Below, piece by piece: positions 19,133 through 28,083 of a DNA stretch of 64,000 nt. Below the pieces are notes generated by a model, which saw only the letters and a program-made list of their open reading frames with translations, was not told the DNA's origin and made no database searches. Both the position numbers and the translations under genes were made by a program. Every line of letters begins with the position of its first letter. Position 1 is the first letter of the stretch. The stretch comes from Trichomonas vaginalis G3 (Eukaryota > Parabasalia > Trichomonadida > Trichomonadidae): positions 27,385,411 to 27,449,410 of the forward strand of contig NC_067203.1 in the NCBI RefSeq assembly GCF_026262505.1, in the 5' to 3' direction.

Positions 19133-22100
19133 TTATGTTCATAATAGAACCCACGTGGACCAAGCTTTACTTTCTTCCTGACTGAGTTTTTAACTCTTCT
19201 TTTTCCTTCATTGCCCTCTGCTTGAAGTTGTTGCATCTTTGCATTATGTTCATCTAGTATGTTGCAAATTTCCATGTCCTTTTTGCCTTTTGGCTCTGGT
19301 CGCCCATTCAGGTAACCTATATCCTAGAAAGAGTTTGTCATAGTTTGTATTTGAGTCGTCGCTTATTGTTTGCATGACTCTGTCCTGAGTTTCTGGTTCA
19401 AGCTCTTCAAACAGTGCCTGTCCATATGGAATAGCTCGTTTCCAAATATATGTTTTTGTAGCCATTCTGGTTTTCTTTCCATGTTACCAACTATATCTTT
19501 TGTGAATGGGAAAGCTTTTACCCAATCTTTCAGTCTTGCGTCGTTATTTCTGTAGTTGTTTTATTTTGTCAAGGAACATGTTTTTCAATACTAACATTTC
19601 ATTTGGTACTGTCCATTTGAGTTTTCTTAAATATTCATCCCTTCTCAGTTCATTGTCTGCAAAGTAAGTTTTTATGACATTTTAAACTTTCATTTGCAAG
19701 GTCATGTACAATAGGTTCTCTTCCTTCGCTCTCCCTAACTTTCTTTCTAAACTCTTCACCAAATATACCATCTCTATGGTTCTGTGTAGTTCTTTGAGAT
19801 AAATGTTCTAGAACGTCAGGTGTTATATTTCCATCAGCCATGTTCATTTCATACTGGTCCAAATATCTGCATGTTTCATATCTTTCAATGGCATTAAAGC
19901 CGCGCTGAAAATACCAGCTATATCTGGTTCACCATTGACTTCCATTGCGTCTACAACTTCTTGGAATTGTGGTTGTAAGTTTATGAACCACCTATCTGGA
20001 TTAGCTTTATGACCCCATCTCATTGTAGTTCCATCGTCTGCAGAAACAAAAGTAGGTTTGTTTCCATCTTGGCTAGGTTCTGAATGAACTTTAAACAATG
20101 TTTCATTTCTATATGTTTTCTTGAAATTTAACCTTTTATCTTCACCGAGTTCATCCGAAGATTGAACGTTAAATGCTCGTAAGTAAAAAGGGTTGTTGTA
20201 TTTGTGTACATTTTTTTTCAGTTCTTCCATTCTATGCTGAATATTTTCATCTGGTGCTGGAGTCTTTTGTATGTCGGCAAACATTTTTCGATATTCTTCT
20301 ACTATGTCAGCCGAATTTTTTTTAGACTCTTGGAAATATTCCATATTCTCCGCATACTCTTGTTGAGGGTCAAGATTTTTCGGCTGTTCCAAATCTTCAT
20401 CTAGTTCTGTGAAGTTAGTTTCCAAAGGAGTGACTTGTTCGTTTCCTTCAGGCTCTTCTAGCTGTTGTTGCTGAACTATTTCTTCCATGTCTGGTTGTAT
20501 CTGAACTATTTCTTCCTGTGGAGTTTCTTGTACCTCATCTGCTGGCATTTCATATATTCCGAGACCGTTTTAACAATTTCCCTATCTACGTCATCCGCAT
20601 TCATAAGCTTTTGTTCTTTCGTTCCGTCTCTATTTTTTACGCGTTTCATGACGAAAGTTGAATTGTCATTTAGCTCTGACATCAAATATCTCGGAGTAAA
20701 TTCATCCATGTCATTTGGATGATATGCTATTAAATCATATCCCTTAGCGAGCTTGTATTTTCCAGGTTAATTATATCCGTTTTGGTGCTGAGCCATAAAG
20801 CTAAATAGGTTCGGGTCAGTATTTCCATCCTTGAACTTTCCAATAGCTTCTTTATATCTGTCACTAAAGTCAACAGTATCTGGGAAACCACACTCTTCTT
20901 AAGCATTTTTATTCTTGGTTTCCTTGTTCTCTACTTCTTTTATGTCCTTGCTCTGTTTGTGGTTGTTGTTGTGCAGGGTTTTGAACTGTTGGTTGCTGTG
21001 CTGGTTGTTGTGTTTGGTTGTTGTGTTGGTTGTTGTGCAGGTTTTGAACTGTTTTGTTGTGCATGCCTGTGTCTGTGTCCATGTGACGATGTAAATGTTT
21101 TAGGTAGTCCTGGTGCAGGTGCTTCTCTTGGAGGGTTTGGTGGTATATAAGTTCCACCAGCTGGCACATATGTTCCATCTGCAGCGTAATGTCCTACCTG
21201 ACTTTTCGTTTTTAAGAAAGCATTTACTAGGTCTGTTTTGGTCTGTTGTAACTCTTTTTCTTGACTTTTCACAACAGTTGCTCTAACGGCGTCATAGGCA
21301 CTTTGAACTGCCTGTCTCGTTGCTGCATCTGTTATTTTCGTCATATTTTGTGCTACTTCTTTTAACTCTTTGTCGAAACCTTCAGACTTCAGTTTCTTTC
21401 CAGATGAGAAGTCGTTCACTTGTTTCACCTTACTATGAAGAGCTTCGAAGGCGTTCTTAAAGTCAGCATTTGTTAAAGCTTCATTTGAACTGTCTTCATC
21501 CGCTTGTATTTTGTCCTTATTGACCCTATAAGTTGGGCTGCTTTAGCGTTGGCTTGGGCATCTAACCAGTCATTATTAGCTTTTATATATTCTGCGCTTT
21601 TCATTGCCTTTTGCATGGCTGCGTCGTTATTTTTACTTTCTTGTGCTAAGTTTTCATACTGTACGGTTTGGTTTTGCAACTGTAAAAGTTTTCTGCCTTT
21701 ACATTTGCTTCAACTTCTTTTTTATACTCATCGCTATCCATATATGTCTTCAGGGCTTTTTGTTTTATTTCTTCATCTTTCAGTACTTTATATTGAGTAG
21801 TATGGTTTTTCAAATTTATAACATCTTGTTCCATTTTTGCTACTTCTGCTGCTTTTTCTGACACTTTTTTCGCATATTCCTCTGTACTTAGTTCTTTCAG
21901 TTGTTCTTCTTTCTTCTTTTTCTCTACGTTTAACTCATTGAGTTTCTTTGTGTGTCTGTCATATTCTAGTTTCTTTTCGTTTTCACTTATTTGCTTCTGT
22001 ATGTCTATGTTTGACTTTTTGACATCTGTTATTTGATTTTTGAGTGAACTCAAATTCATTTGACTTTGAGGGTTATATGCTGTTCCGTCTGCAGCTCCAC

Positions 22101-22317
22101 CATAGCCTGCCATTTTCGCTAAAAGTGCCGCTCTTAAACCTCCACTCTGTGCACCAAGAACTCGGTTTAAGAGCATAGGATTGCTTGACATTTGTTGCAA
22201 CATAGTGGGGTCATTCAGCATTTGTTGTTGCAACTGTTGTTGTGGTGTCAGTTTTACTTTTGGATGTTTCAATGCTCCCTTCCTCTTACGTATATTCTTA
22301 CGTAGCTTACGTGGCAT
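19133..22317 (-). pseudogene. Large coiled-coil virion-type protein remnant (reverse arm), with native start
   Basis: Counterpart of the forward gene ending at 2,899; here the start lies inside the window. The ATG at 22,317 opens with the basic tail MPRKLRKNIRKRKGALKHPK, then a Gln-rich segment and the coiled-coil region. A highly basic first 25 residues suggests nucleic-acid contact inside a particle. Broken. Confidence 0.6.
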
Positions 22318-22557
22318 TTTAAGTGAAGTTAAAAAGCGGCTTTTGACAGATGTTTATATGACACTATTTGTTCAGCTCAAAAAACTACTCGGTCAAAGTG
22401 TTGTCAGTTTTGTAAAATAACCGTCCTATCTTGTTTTAAAAGGGGAAAGGCTTCTCAAAGTATACTTCCTTGGAACGCCTGTAACTTTTCCTGTAGCGAC
22501 GATAGACCCTTACTTGTCCAGACAAAGTTATACTATTTTGAGTGCTCTACAAAAAAG

Positions 22558-22736
22558 TCAACGGCGACGACTCTCAAAAACCGTTGTGTAAAAAGTTTTA
22601 CCGTTGGACAAAAAAGTATATATAGAAAACAAAAAACGTTTATAGTTCATTCAATATTTGAGATGGAACGGTTTTCCAACGGTAACTATTAAATAAAATA
22701 AAATTATAGAAGGGGTTACCGTTGACGAAAACGGTT
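22558..22736. promoter_or_regulatory. Cluster of AACGGT / ACCGTT motifs (Myb-like sites or iterons)
   Basis: Cores AACCGTTG (22,579), TACCGTTGG (22,599), GAACGGTTTT (22,665), CCAACGGTAA (22,677), GTTACCGTTG (22,715) and AAACGGTTTA (22,729) lie in both orientations within 180 bases just before the ATG at 22,753. YAAC(G/T)G is the general Myb recognition core, and trichomonads have many Myb factors; the spacing could also be that of replication iterons. Confidence 0.45.
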
Positions 22737-22752
22737 TATTTTAAACTTTTCT

Positions 22753-23772
22753 ATGAGTAGTCCGAAAAAAACAGTTCATTTTTGTCTAATGGCATTCGCT
22801 AGCGTGTTCGCTCCAAATTCACCTGAAGAAATTGCTTGCAAACTTTCAGCACCCACAGGTTTAGAGCCTCAATATCAAACTGCAGCATCTACACATTCTC
22901 CAAGCAGAACAGACAATTCACTCAATCCAAAGCCACTTTCACTACCAAAAACAATACCAAACGAGCTCCGTATTACAAAGAACCACAGCAACGCTGAACT
23001 ACGCAAAATACTACTCAGATTGTCTGAAGAATACTTCAATTCAAAGCCAGAAGAAAGAGTTCCTGCAACTTTTAACAAAGAATATTGTGAACAACTCAAC
23101 AAAGTTCTTGCAGACTTTACCAAACTACAAAAAGAAACACCTGACCCATTCGAATTAGGTGACACAATTGTCAACTATTTTCCAACAATAACAAAGATAA
23201 TGGTTGACAGAACTATATGTCAGCTTATTGAAAGTCTTCCACCCAAAGCTGCAAAAAAAGTCGAACAGTTTTGGGTCGAATTCAAATTAAAGAGTTATGG
23301 ATATCAGGATGACGAAGAAGAACGTGAGTACGGACAAGAAACAGCAAAATGGCAATGTCTTAGCTCACTCAACCCCAAGTTCAAACCATTATTTTACTCA
23401 GACAACAACACAATTCAAGTACGCAAAATTGCTATTCATTTCGTTAACCAAGCAGAAGACATTGAAGAAGGAGACTCTATCTCAGTTTATGTTTGCTACT
23501 GCAAATTTTTCAAGGACGAATTTGGAGGACCAATTCTCATGCATGTCTTCAAGCCACGTCAGCAACTCTACGTTGAAACTGAAATAACACTCATGCATGG
23601 AATGTATCTCAAGTTTGAAAGCCAATTGGAAAACACATACAACATTTGGCTTTCATACATTCAGTTCGATACACCAGATGACTTTGATGTTGAAGAAGAA
23701 GACTCTACTCAAGAAGATGAACCACAAGACTCAATCCAAGAAGAGTCCTCCGAATTCACACCAGAAGACTAA
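22753..23772 (+). CDS. Acidic-tailed 339-residue protein, unrecognised
   Basis: Starts at the ATG at 22,753, the first in frame after the motif cluster. Residues 1 to about 70 are Ser/Pro/Thr-rich and probably disordered. Residues 75 to 290 look like one folded domain with helical segments (NAELRKILLRLSEEYFN; TICQLIESLPPKAAKKVEQF) followed by beta-prone ones (IQVRKIAIHFVNQAEDIEEG; ISVYVCYCKFF). The last 35 residues are Asp, Glu, Gln and Ser-rich (EEEDSTQEDEPQDSIQEESS). No signal peptide or membrane segment. It lies outside the duplicated block but inside the inferred element end, 42 bases before a GC-rich stem-loop. It may be element cargo or a terminal-region protein; no family recognised. 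Confidence 0.6.
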   Translation: MSSPKKTVHFCLMAFASVFAPNSPEEIACKLSAPTGLEPQYQTAASTHSPSRTDNSLNPKPLSLPKTIPNELRITKNHSNAELRKILLRLSEEYFNSKPEERVPATFNKEYCEQLNKVLADFTKLQKETPDPFELGDTIVNYFPTITKIMVDRTICQLIESLPPKAAKKVEQFWVEFKLKSYGYQDDEEEREYGQETAKWQCLSSLNPKFKPLFYSDNNTIQVRKIAIHFVNQAEDIEEGDSISVYVCYCKFFKDEFGGPILMHVFKPRQQLYVETEITLMHGMYLKFESQLENTYNIWLSYIQFDTPDDFDVEEEDSTQEDEPQDSIQEESSEFTPED

Positions 23773-23814
23773 CAATTTTCCGAATAAAAACCTCATTTTT
23801 TACTAAACATCTTC

Positions 23815-23847
23815 GGGGCTAGAAGGGGCGCAGCCCCTGGAAGCCCC
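23815..23847 (+). terminator. Nested GC-rich stem-loop after the 339-residue gene
   Basis: Outer arms GGGGCT and AGCCCC enclose an inner hairpin AGGGGC-GCA-GCCCCT. It is by far the most GC-rich spot in this AT-rich area, 42 bases after the stop, and is followed within a few bases by a T-run. It could be an RNA 3'-end structure or a structural mark of the element end. Confidence 0.45.
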
Positions 23848-23850
23848 ACT

Positions 23851-23853
<3 letters not shown>

Positions 23854-23887
<34 letters not shown>
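23854..23887 (+). repeat. Run of 34 T
   Basis: A pure T homopolymer between the stem-loop and the hairpin array. Such runs are unstable and are common places for assembly joins. Confidence 0.9.
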
Positions 23888-23888
<1 letters not shown>

Positions 23889-25021
23889 TTGGCTATGATG
23901 TACTGATTCATGATCAGTACATCATAGCCAACAATTCCTTATACAAAGTTCAAAAACTTGGGTGCAATCAGAACTGATTGCACCCAAGTTTTTGAACTTT
24001 CTCGAGGGAATGAAAGGGTAAGAGGTATACATTATGAATATATACCTCTTACCCTTCCATTCCCTCTCTGACAGCGGGAAACTTTGTCTGAATAGTTTAA
24101 CATTCAGACAAAGTTTCCCGCTGTTTGCGAAGGAATTGTTGGCTATGATGTACTGATTCATGATCAGTACATCATAGCCAACAATTCCTTATACAAAGTT
24201 CAAAAACTTGGGTGCAATCAGAACTGATTGCACCCAAGTTTTTGAACTTTCTCGAGGGAATGAAAGGGTAAGAGGTATACATTATGAATATATACCTCTT
24301 ACCCTTCCATTCCCTCTCTGACAGCGGGAAACTTTGTCTGAATAGTTTAACATTCAGACAAAGTTTCCCGCTGTTTGCGAAGGAATTGTTGGCTATGATG
24401 TACTGATTCATGATCAGTACATCATAGCCAACAATTCCTTATACAAAGTTCAAAAACTTGGGTGCAATCAGAACTGATTGCACCCAAGTTTTTGAACTTT
24501 CTCGAGGGAATGAAAGGGTAAGAGGTATACATTATGAATATATACCTCTTACCCCTCCATTCCCTCTCTGACAGCGGGAAACTTTGTCTGAATGTTAAAC
24601 TATTCAGACAAAGTTTCCCGCTGTTTGCGAAGGAATTGTTGGCTATGATGTACTGATTCATGATCAGTACATCATAGCCAACAATTCCTTATACAAAGTT
24701 CAAAAACTTGGGTGCAATCAGAACTGATTGCACCCAAGTTTTTGAACTTTCTCGAGGGAATGAAAGGGTAAGAGGTATACATTATGAATATATACCTCTT
24801 ACCTTCCATTCCCTCTCTGACAGCGGGAAACTTTGTCTGAATGTTAAACTATTCAGACAAAGTTTCCCGCTGTTTGCGAAGGAATTGTTGGCTATGATGT
24901 ACTGATTCATGATCAGTAATCATAGCCAACAATTCCTTATACAAGTTCAAAAACTTGGGTGCAATCAGAACTGATTGCACCAAGTTTTTGAACTTTCTCG
25001 AGGGAATGAAAGGTAAGAGAT
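23888..25021. repeat. 250-bp tandem array, each unit a chain of four long hairpins (4.5 units)
   Basis: Units start at 23,888, 24,138, 24,388, 24,638 and about 24,888, the last being a half unit. Each full unit carries four near-perfect palindromes. P1 has 28-bp arms and a 5-base loop (for example 24,130 to 24,190). P2 has 27-bp arms and a 2-base loop (23,945 to 24,000). P3 has 26-bp arms with one mismatch (24,004 to 24,066). P4 has 23-bp arms and an 8-base loop (24,071 to 24,124). Almost all of the unit is therefore self-complementary. The P4 loop is AGTTTAAC in units 1 and 2 and its exact reverse complement GTTAAACT in units 3 and 4. Open frames across it are by-products. It probably belongs to the end of the virus-like element, but this is inference. 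Confidence 0.9.
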
Positions 25022-25178
25022 ATCCATTTCCTTTCACCTTCGTTTCAATAATTAACTTATAAATTTTTTAAAGCAAAAAAGTCTGATTTTTTTTGACAAG
25101 TAAATATATAGGGAATTTATCGACTAAATAAGTGTCATTTTTCGGTTCACCTCACTTATCCGTAACTCGTCTTACAAC
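25022..25178. other. Linker between hairpin array and tandem gene array, no gene seen
   Basis: AT-rich sequence containing GTGTCATTTTTC, similar to the TCA/T-rich leaders of the short frames at 10.7 to 12.8 kb, which suggests that it still belongs to the virus-like element. Similarity to the array begins abruptly at 25,179 inside a transposase gene. Confidence 0.4.
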
Positions 25179-25478
25179 AAAATGTATCTTTCTTCATTGT
25201 TTGTTGAGCATTTTTAATAGATTGTCTTTATATTCTAGTATTACCTTAACCTATTTCTTTTTGATGACGGTAAATCTTTTTCACTCGGCACTTTAATATT
25301 GTTATCTTGAAATAAATTCCTTGCTCGAGTATAAGAGTCACCATTAACAATTACAGAAGCAGTCCAGTGTTTTGGATCGACTTCCTTGGCGCATTCTTTT
25401 CTTGGGAGTTTTTCTTGCTTCAATTGATTTTTCGTTAGCTTCACGACTTTGTTGTTTGCGTCTGCTTGGTGGAGGCAT
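25179..25478 (-). pseudogene. Truncated Kolobok-like transposase fragment (unit 0)
   Basis: Matches the first 100 or so codons of the transposase of the other units, with the usual ATG position at 25,478, and is cut off at 25,179 where unrelated sequence begins. Missing bases relative to the other copies also shift the frame near the start, so an open reading is seen only from about 25,444 downward (KEVDPKHWTASVIVNGDSYT). It lacks all catalytic residues. Confidence 0.8.
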
Positions 25479-25715
25479 ATTACGTAAATGGTCGGCCAAA
25501 AATGTAATAAACGTAGTGAATAATTAAAAAGATTGCTTTATATAACAAATATAATCATTTTTTCCTTAGAAATCCCATTATTTGCATAACAATATTTAAA
25601 AATATTTTTTTGATATAGTTTACAGTCACATCAATATGAACTATATTAAACTATCAGAAACTTATGTATGTTATTAGTAAAGTTGAAATTTTTATCATAT
25701 TTACACATTAAATTT

Positions 25716-26081
25716 GAGAGAGGGTCAAAGTTGCTATTTGTCACTTTTCCACAAGAATATAATGGGGAAAAAGTTATCATATAGTTGATCTCATTCACTG
25801 AGGTGAGAGATGCATGTAGTGTAATGTGATAAACAGTGGGATTGCTGCTCTAAGTCCTAGGTTCGAGACACACTGGCTTCATTTTTCTCTTTTTTATTGA
25901 CGTAAACTATTCAATTTTTGTGTTCTCCATTCAAATTTCAGAATTTTTTTTGCAGATTTCACGCTACATTCGAAGTTACCTTTTGTAACAACCACCACTG
26001 CCTACGAAAGACGAAAGTGTGTCACGATTTCACCCGGAAATCCGACGGTTGTTTAAGAGTATGCACTTTTGTCACCTACTC
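25716..26081. mobile_element. 366-bp Mutator-like MITE, present only in the first unit
   Basis: The other units read straight through CACATTAAATTTAATTTTC; here 366 extra bases are flanked by a 10-bp duplication CATTAAATTT (25,706 to 25,715 and 26,082 to 26,091). Ends start GAGAGAGGGTCAAAG and, on the other strand, GAGTAGGTGACAAAAG. The left end continues to TTGTCACTTTT, as in the larger element at 27,242, so both belong to one terminal-repeat family. It encodes no protein. A GGTTCGAGAC word resembles a tRNA B box, but no tRNA fold is seen. Confidence 0.85.
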
Positions 26082-26396
26082 CATTAAATTTAATTTTCAT
26101 GCATATTTAAGTTTTTTTCAACACAATCTTGTATTGTTAGTACCGACAATATGAAAGAAAGTTATACTGTATTTAATTTTAGCAATAAACAAAAAAATCT
26201 AAATTATATCTTTAGATACTAGGATTGATTTAATGACTAAGAACGTTTTTATCAATAATACCATGATTCATAACATATAGACATAACCTAAATATACCAA
26301 AGCATTTCTACTTGGAACTAGCGCATCGCCAAAATAATGGGTCAATATTCATTTGACGTAATGCTGATCGAGAGAAGTCTTTATATATAAGCCTTA

Positions 26397-26401
26397 TCAC
26401 A
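26397..26401 (+). promoter_or_regulatory. Initiator-like TCACA directly before an ATG
   Basis: TCACA abuts the ATG at 26,402 and fits the trichomonad initiator TCA(C/T)(A/T). A TATATATAA stretch lies just upstream. The arrangement is repeated in every unit (before 35,021; 43,628; 52,246; 60,865). Confidence 0.55.
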
Positions 26402-26596
26402 ATGCCACGAATGCACCCAGCTGCAGGCGTGTCTTGTTTAACATTCATTCCTATATATGATGGAACATTAATCAATAATCATGGAAGTATCACTTTTCAA
26501 ATAACATCATTGTTAAATGAAAGAAAATTGTATGCAAAATTACATTTTGGTAATGGTGAGACGCAATATGTTGAAGTATATATCATTATTATTTAA
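26402..26596 (+). CDS. Conserved 64-residue small protein (unit 0)
   Basis: An ATG with an adjacent initiator motif opens a 64-codon frame, MPRMHPAAGVSCLTFIPIYD onward, ending in a hydrophobic YVEVYIIII tail. The protein is identical in all five copies in the window. It is beta-prone, with a NERKLYAKLHFGNGETQYVE segment. No family recognised. It lies about 550 bases from the divergent transposase start, so it could be an accessory gene of the same transposon, a truncated host gene, or a chance frame kept open by recent array homogenisation. Identity among recent copies alone does not prove selection. Confidence 0.45.
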   Translation: MPRMHPAAGVSCLTFIPIYDGTLINNHGSITFQITSLLNERKLYAKLHFGNGETQYVEVYIIII

Positions 26597-27231
26597 TATA
26601 CAAACAAACTCTAGTACAAAATTGTATTAATTCAACTTTCATGTCTAATATAAAAACTTTTTTTAAAAAAAGAGATATAATCGTGTATAATATGAGAAAA
26701 ATGAATATCAATACAAAATAAAATATCAATTAGCTATTGCTGATGACATATCATGAATATTGATCATTTGATTTGATTAATTTTGATAAATATTAGGCTT
26801 TTTGCTAGTTACATATTACAATAAGGCTTTTAAATGGATATTTATTGATATGAGCTTATTTCAAAATGACAGTCTTTGATTTATCCACTAATAAGATTTG
26901 ATGTCACAAAAATCTAGATTTTGGGGCATAAAAACCTAACACCAAATCATAACCTCTGTGCATATACTAAATTGAGTACAGAAATATGTTAATTTTCAGT
27001 ATTTTTAGAAGAATTCTTATTATCCTTCAAAAAGTCAGTATTTCTGCTGTAATTTTCTACAACATTGTAGTTATTGCACTTTGTCTATGGATTTGTATAT
27101 ATGTTATATATAAATTATATATCTAAACTGCCCATAAGTGCAATTTTTATATAATTGTTTATTTCTTTAACAATTTCATATGAAATATGCTTTTTTAAGC
27201 GTATCAAAAGCTGTGTTCTTAATGTGCATGG
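26597..27231. other. AT-rich stretch without a recognised gene (unit 0)
   Basis: No convincing frame on either strand. The equivalent stretch recurs in every unit (35,216 to 35,850; 43,823 to 44,457; 52,441 to 53,074; 61,060 to 61,694) and ends at the insertion site of the second Mutator-like element. Confidence 0.5.
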
Positions 27232-27241
27232 ATATATCAAG

Positions 27242-28073
27242 GATGGGGGACAAACTCGCCCATTGTCACTTTTCATTAACCTTAAACTTGTAATTTCATT
27301 ATTTTTAATTAACCTTATTCTTTCCCAATTCCTGATTTATTTTATTCACTTACTATTAAAAAGTCACATTTTAATAAAATATAATAATTTATTTATAGCA
27401 TTTTTTACTATACTGTAATAAAAAATTAATTATAATAAATTAAATGTTTATTAAATCAAATGTTTTCTTTGCAATAATATTTTTAATGTTGAGTAAACAA
27501 TGTTGGGATCAAGTGTATCATTTTTCAGACCTTTCTGAACAGCTTCAAGCATACTGATGCATTCGACTTTTTTAAATTGTGTCATTTCTTCGAAATCTCT
27601 TGTGACTTTTTTGATAACTTTAACACTTCTCTCTGAATCCAGACCTTTAATTTGCAACTTAATCAGAAATGAAGGAACAACACTGGAATATAACTCGATG
27701 ACAAGTTCATCGAGTCGAAGATTTGGTTGTACACCACTTGTATGTGCCGGATACCATTGTGTCAAATTTTTTTCTGAAATTAACTTTAAAAGTACTAAGT
27801 AAGATCATGAGATATAGCAATATATGTTTAAACCAACTTATATTTTGGTTGTACACCACTTGTATGTGCCGGATACCATTGTGTCAAATTTTTTCTGAAA
27901 TTAACTTTAAAAGTACTAAGTAACATCATTTATTTTTGCATAATATAATGCCAATATGGTTTCTTTTGATTTTATTTCATTTATAAGCAAATCAGATTTA
28001 CCCAAAAACTCCACTCCATAAGCGTTCATTTGCTAAATTAAAAAGTGACAATGGGCTAGTCTGTCCCTTTCTC
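27242..28073. mobile_element. Small Mutator-like element, site-2 insertion (unit 0)
   Basis: Flanked by a perfect 10-bp duplication ATATATCAAG (27,232 to 27,241 and 28,074 to 28,083); the last unit shows the empty site. Terminal inverted repeats of about 33 bp share the inner block GCCCATTGTCACTTTT. A 9- to 10-bp duplication plus terminal repeats is characteristic of Mutator-like elements. It carries no transposase, only a minus-strand coding-like stretch (27,451 to 27,765), and holds two copies of a 121-bp internal repeat. The first bases read GATGGGGG here and GAGTGGGGG in the other copies. Confidence 0.85.
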
Positions 28074-28083
28074 ATATATCAAG

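Larger units (their letters stand above)
13236..22317 (-). mobile_element. Reverse arm of the Polinton-like element, heavily broken
   Basis: Carries the same genes in the same order as the forward arm but read leftward, from the large coiled-coil protein (start at 22,317) to the beginning of the ATPase gene. Intergenic AT blocks and divergent spacings are also kept. It holds on the order of thirty breaks, whereas substitutions are few (about 3% of residues in the stretch compared). The imbalance suggests either fast decay after duplication or an under-polished stretch of assembly. Confidence 0.7.
1..25021. mobile_element. Composite Polinton-like virus-like element (fossil), two inverted gene blocks plus hairpin-rich end
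   Basis: Capsid-type, SF3 helicase and packaging-ATPase frames occur together, the usual core of Polinton-like viruses and Mavericks. The same gene block is read rightward from position 1 and leftward from 22,317, so the region is a large imperfect palindrome with about 4.4 kb between the arms. In one stretch of about 230 residues of the largest protein I counted 7 amino-acid differences between the arms (about 3%), so the duplication is fairly young in sequence terms. The forward arm is close to whole; the reverse arm is badly broken. The left end lies outside the window. The right end is inferred from the GC-rich stem-loop, T-run and hairpin array before the tandem array begins. No polymerase, integrase or protease was recognised in view, so the exact class (Maverick or smaller Polinton-like virus) is uncertain. 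Confidence 0.6.

Noticed and set aside
22320-22557. Coding gene between the reverse arm and the motif cluster
   Set aside because: Only short frames without composition bias; the region reads as an AT-rich intergenic leader.
23922-24661. Three 79-codon minus-strand frames 250 bases apart
   Set aside because: They simply read through the hairpin array; the period equals the repeat unit and the sequence is self-complementary, so there is no coding signal.
23888-25021. CRISPR-like array
   Set aside because: The repeats are contiguous 250-bp units without unique spacers, in a eukaryotic context with no Cas genes.
25835-25880. tRNA-like B box (GGTTCGAGAC) in the 366-bp insertion, suggesting a SINE
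   Set aside because: No paired T arm, A box or acceptor stem is seen; the 10-bp duplication and inverted ends fit a Mutator-like MITE better.
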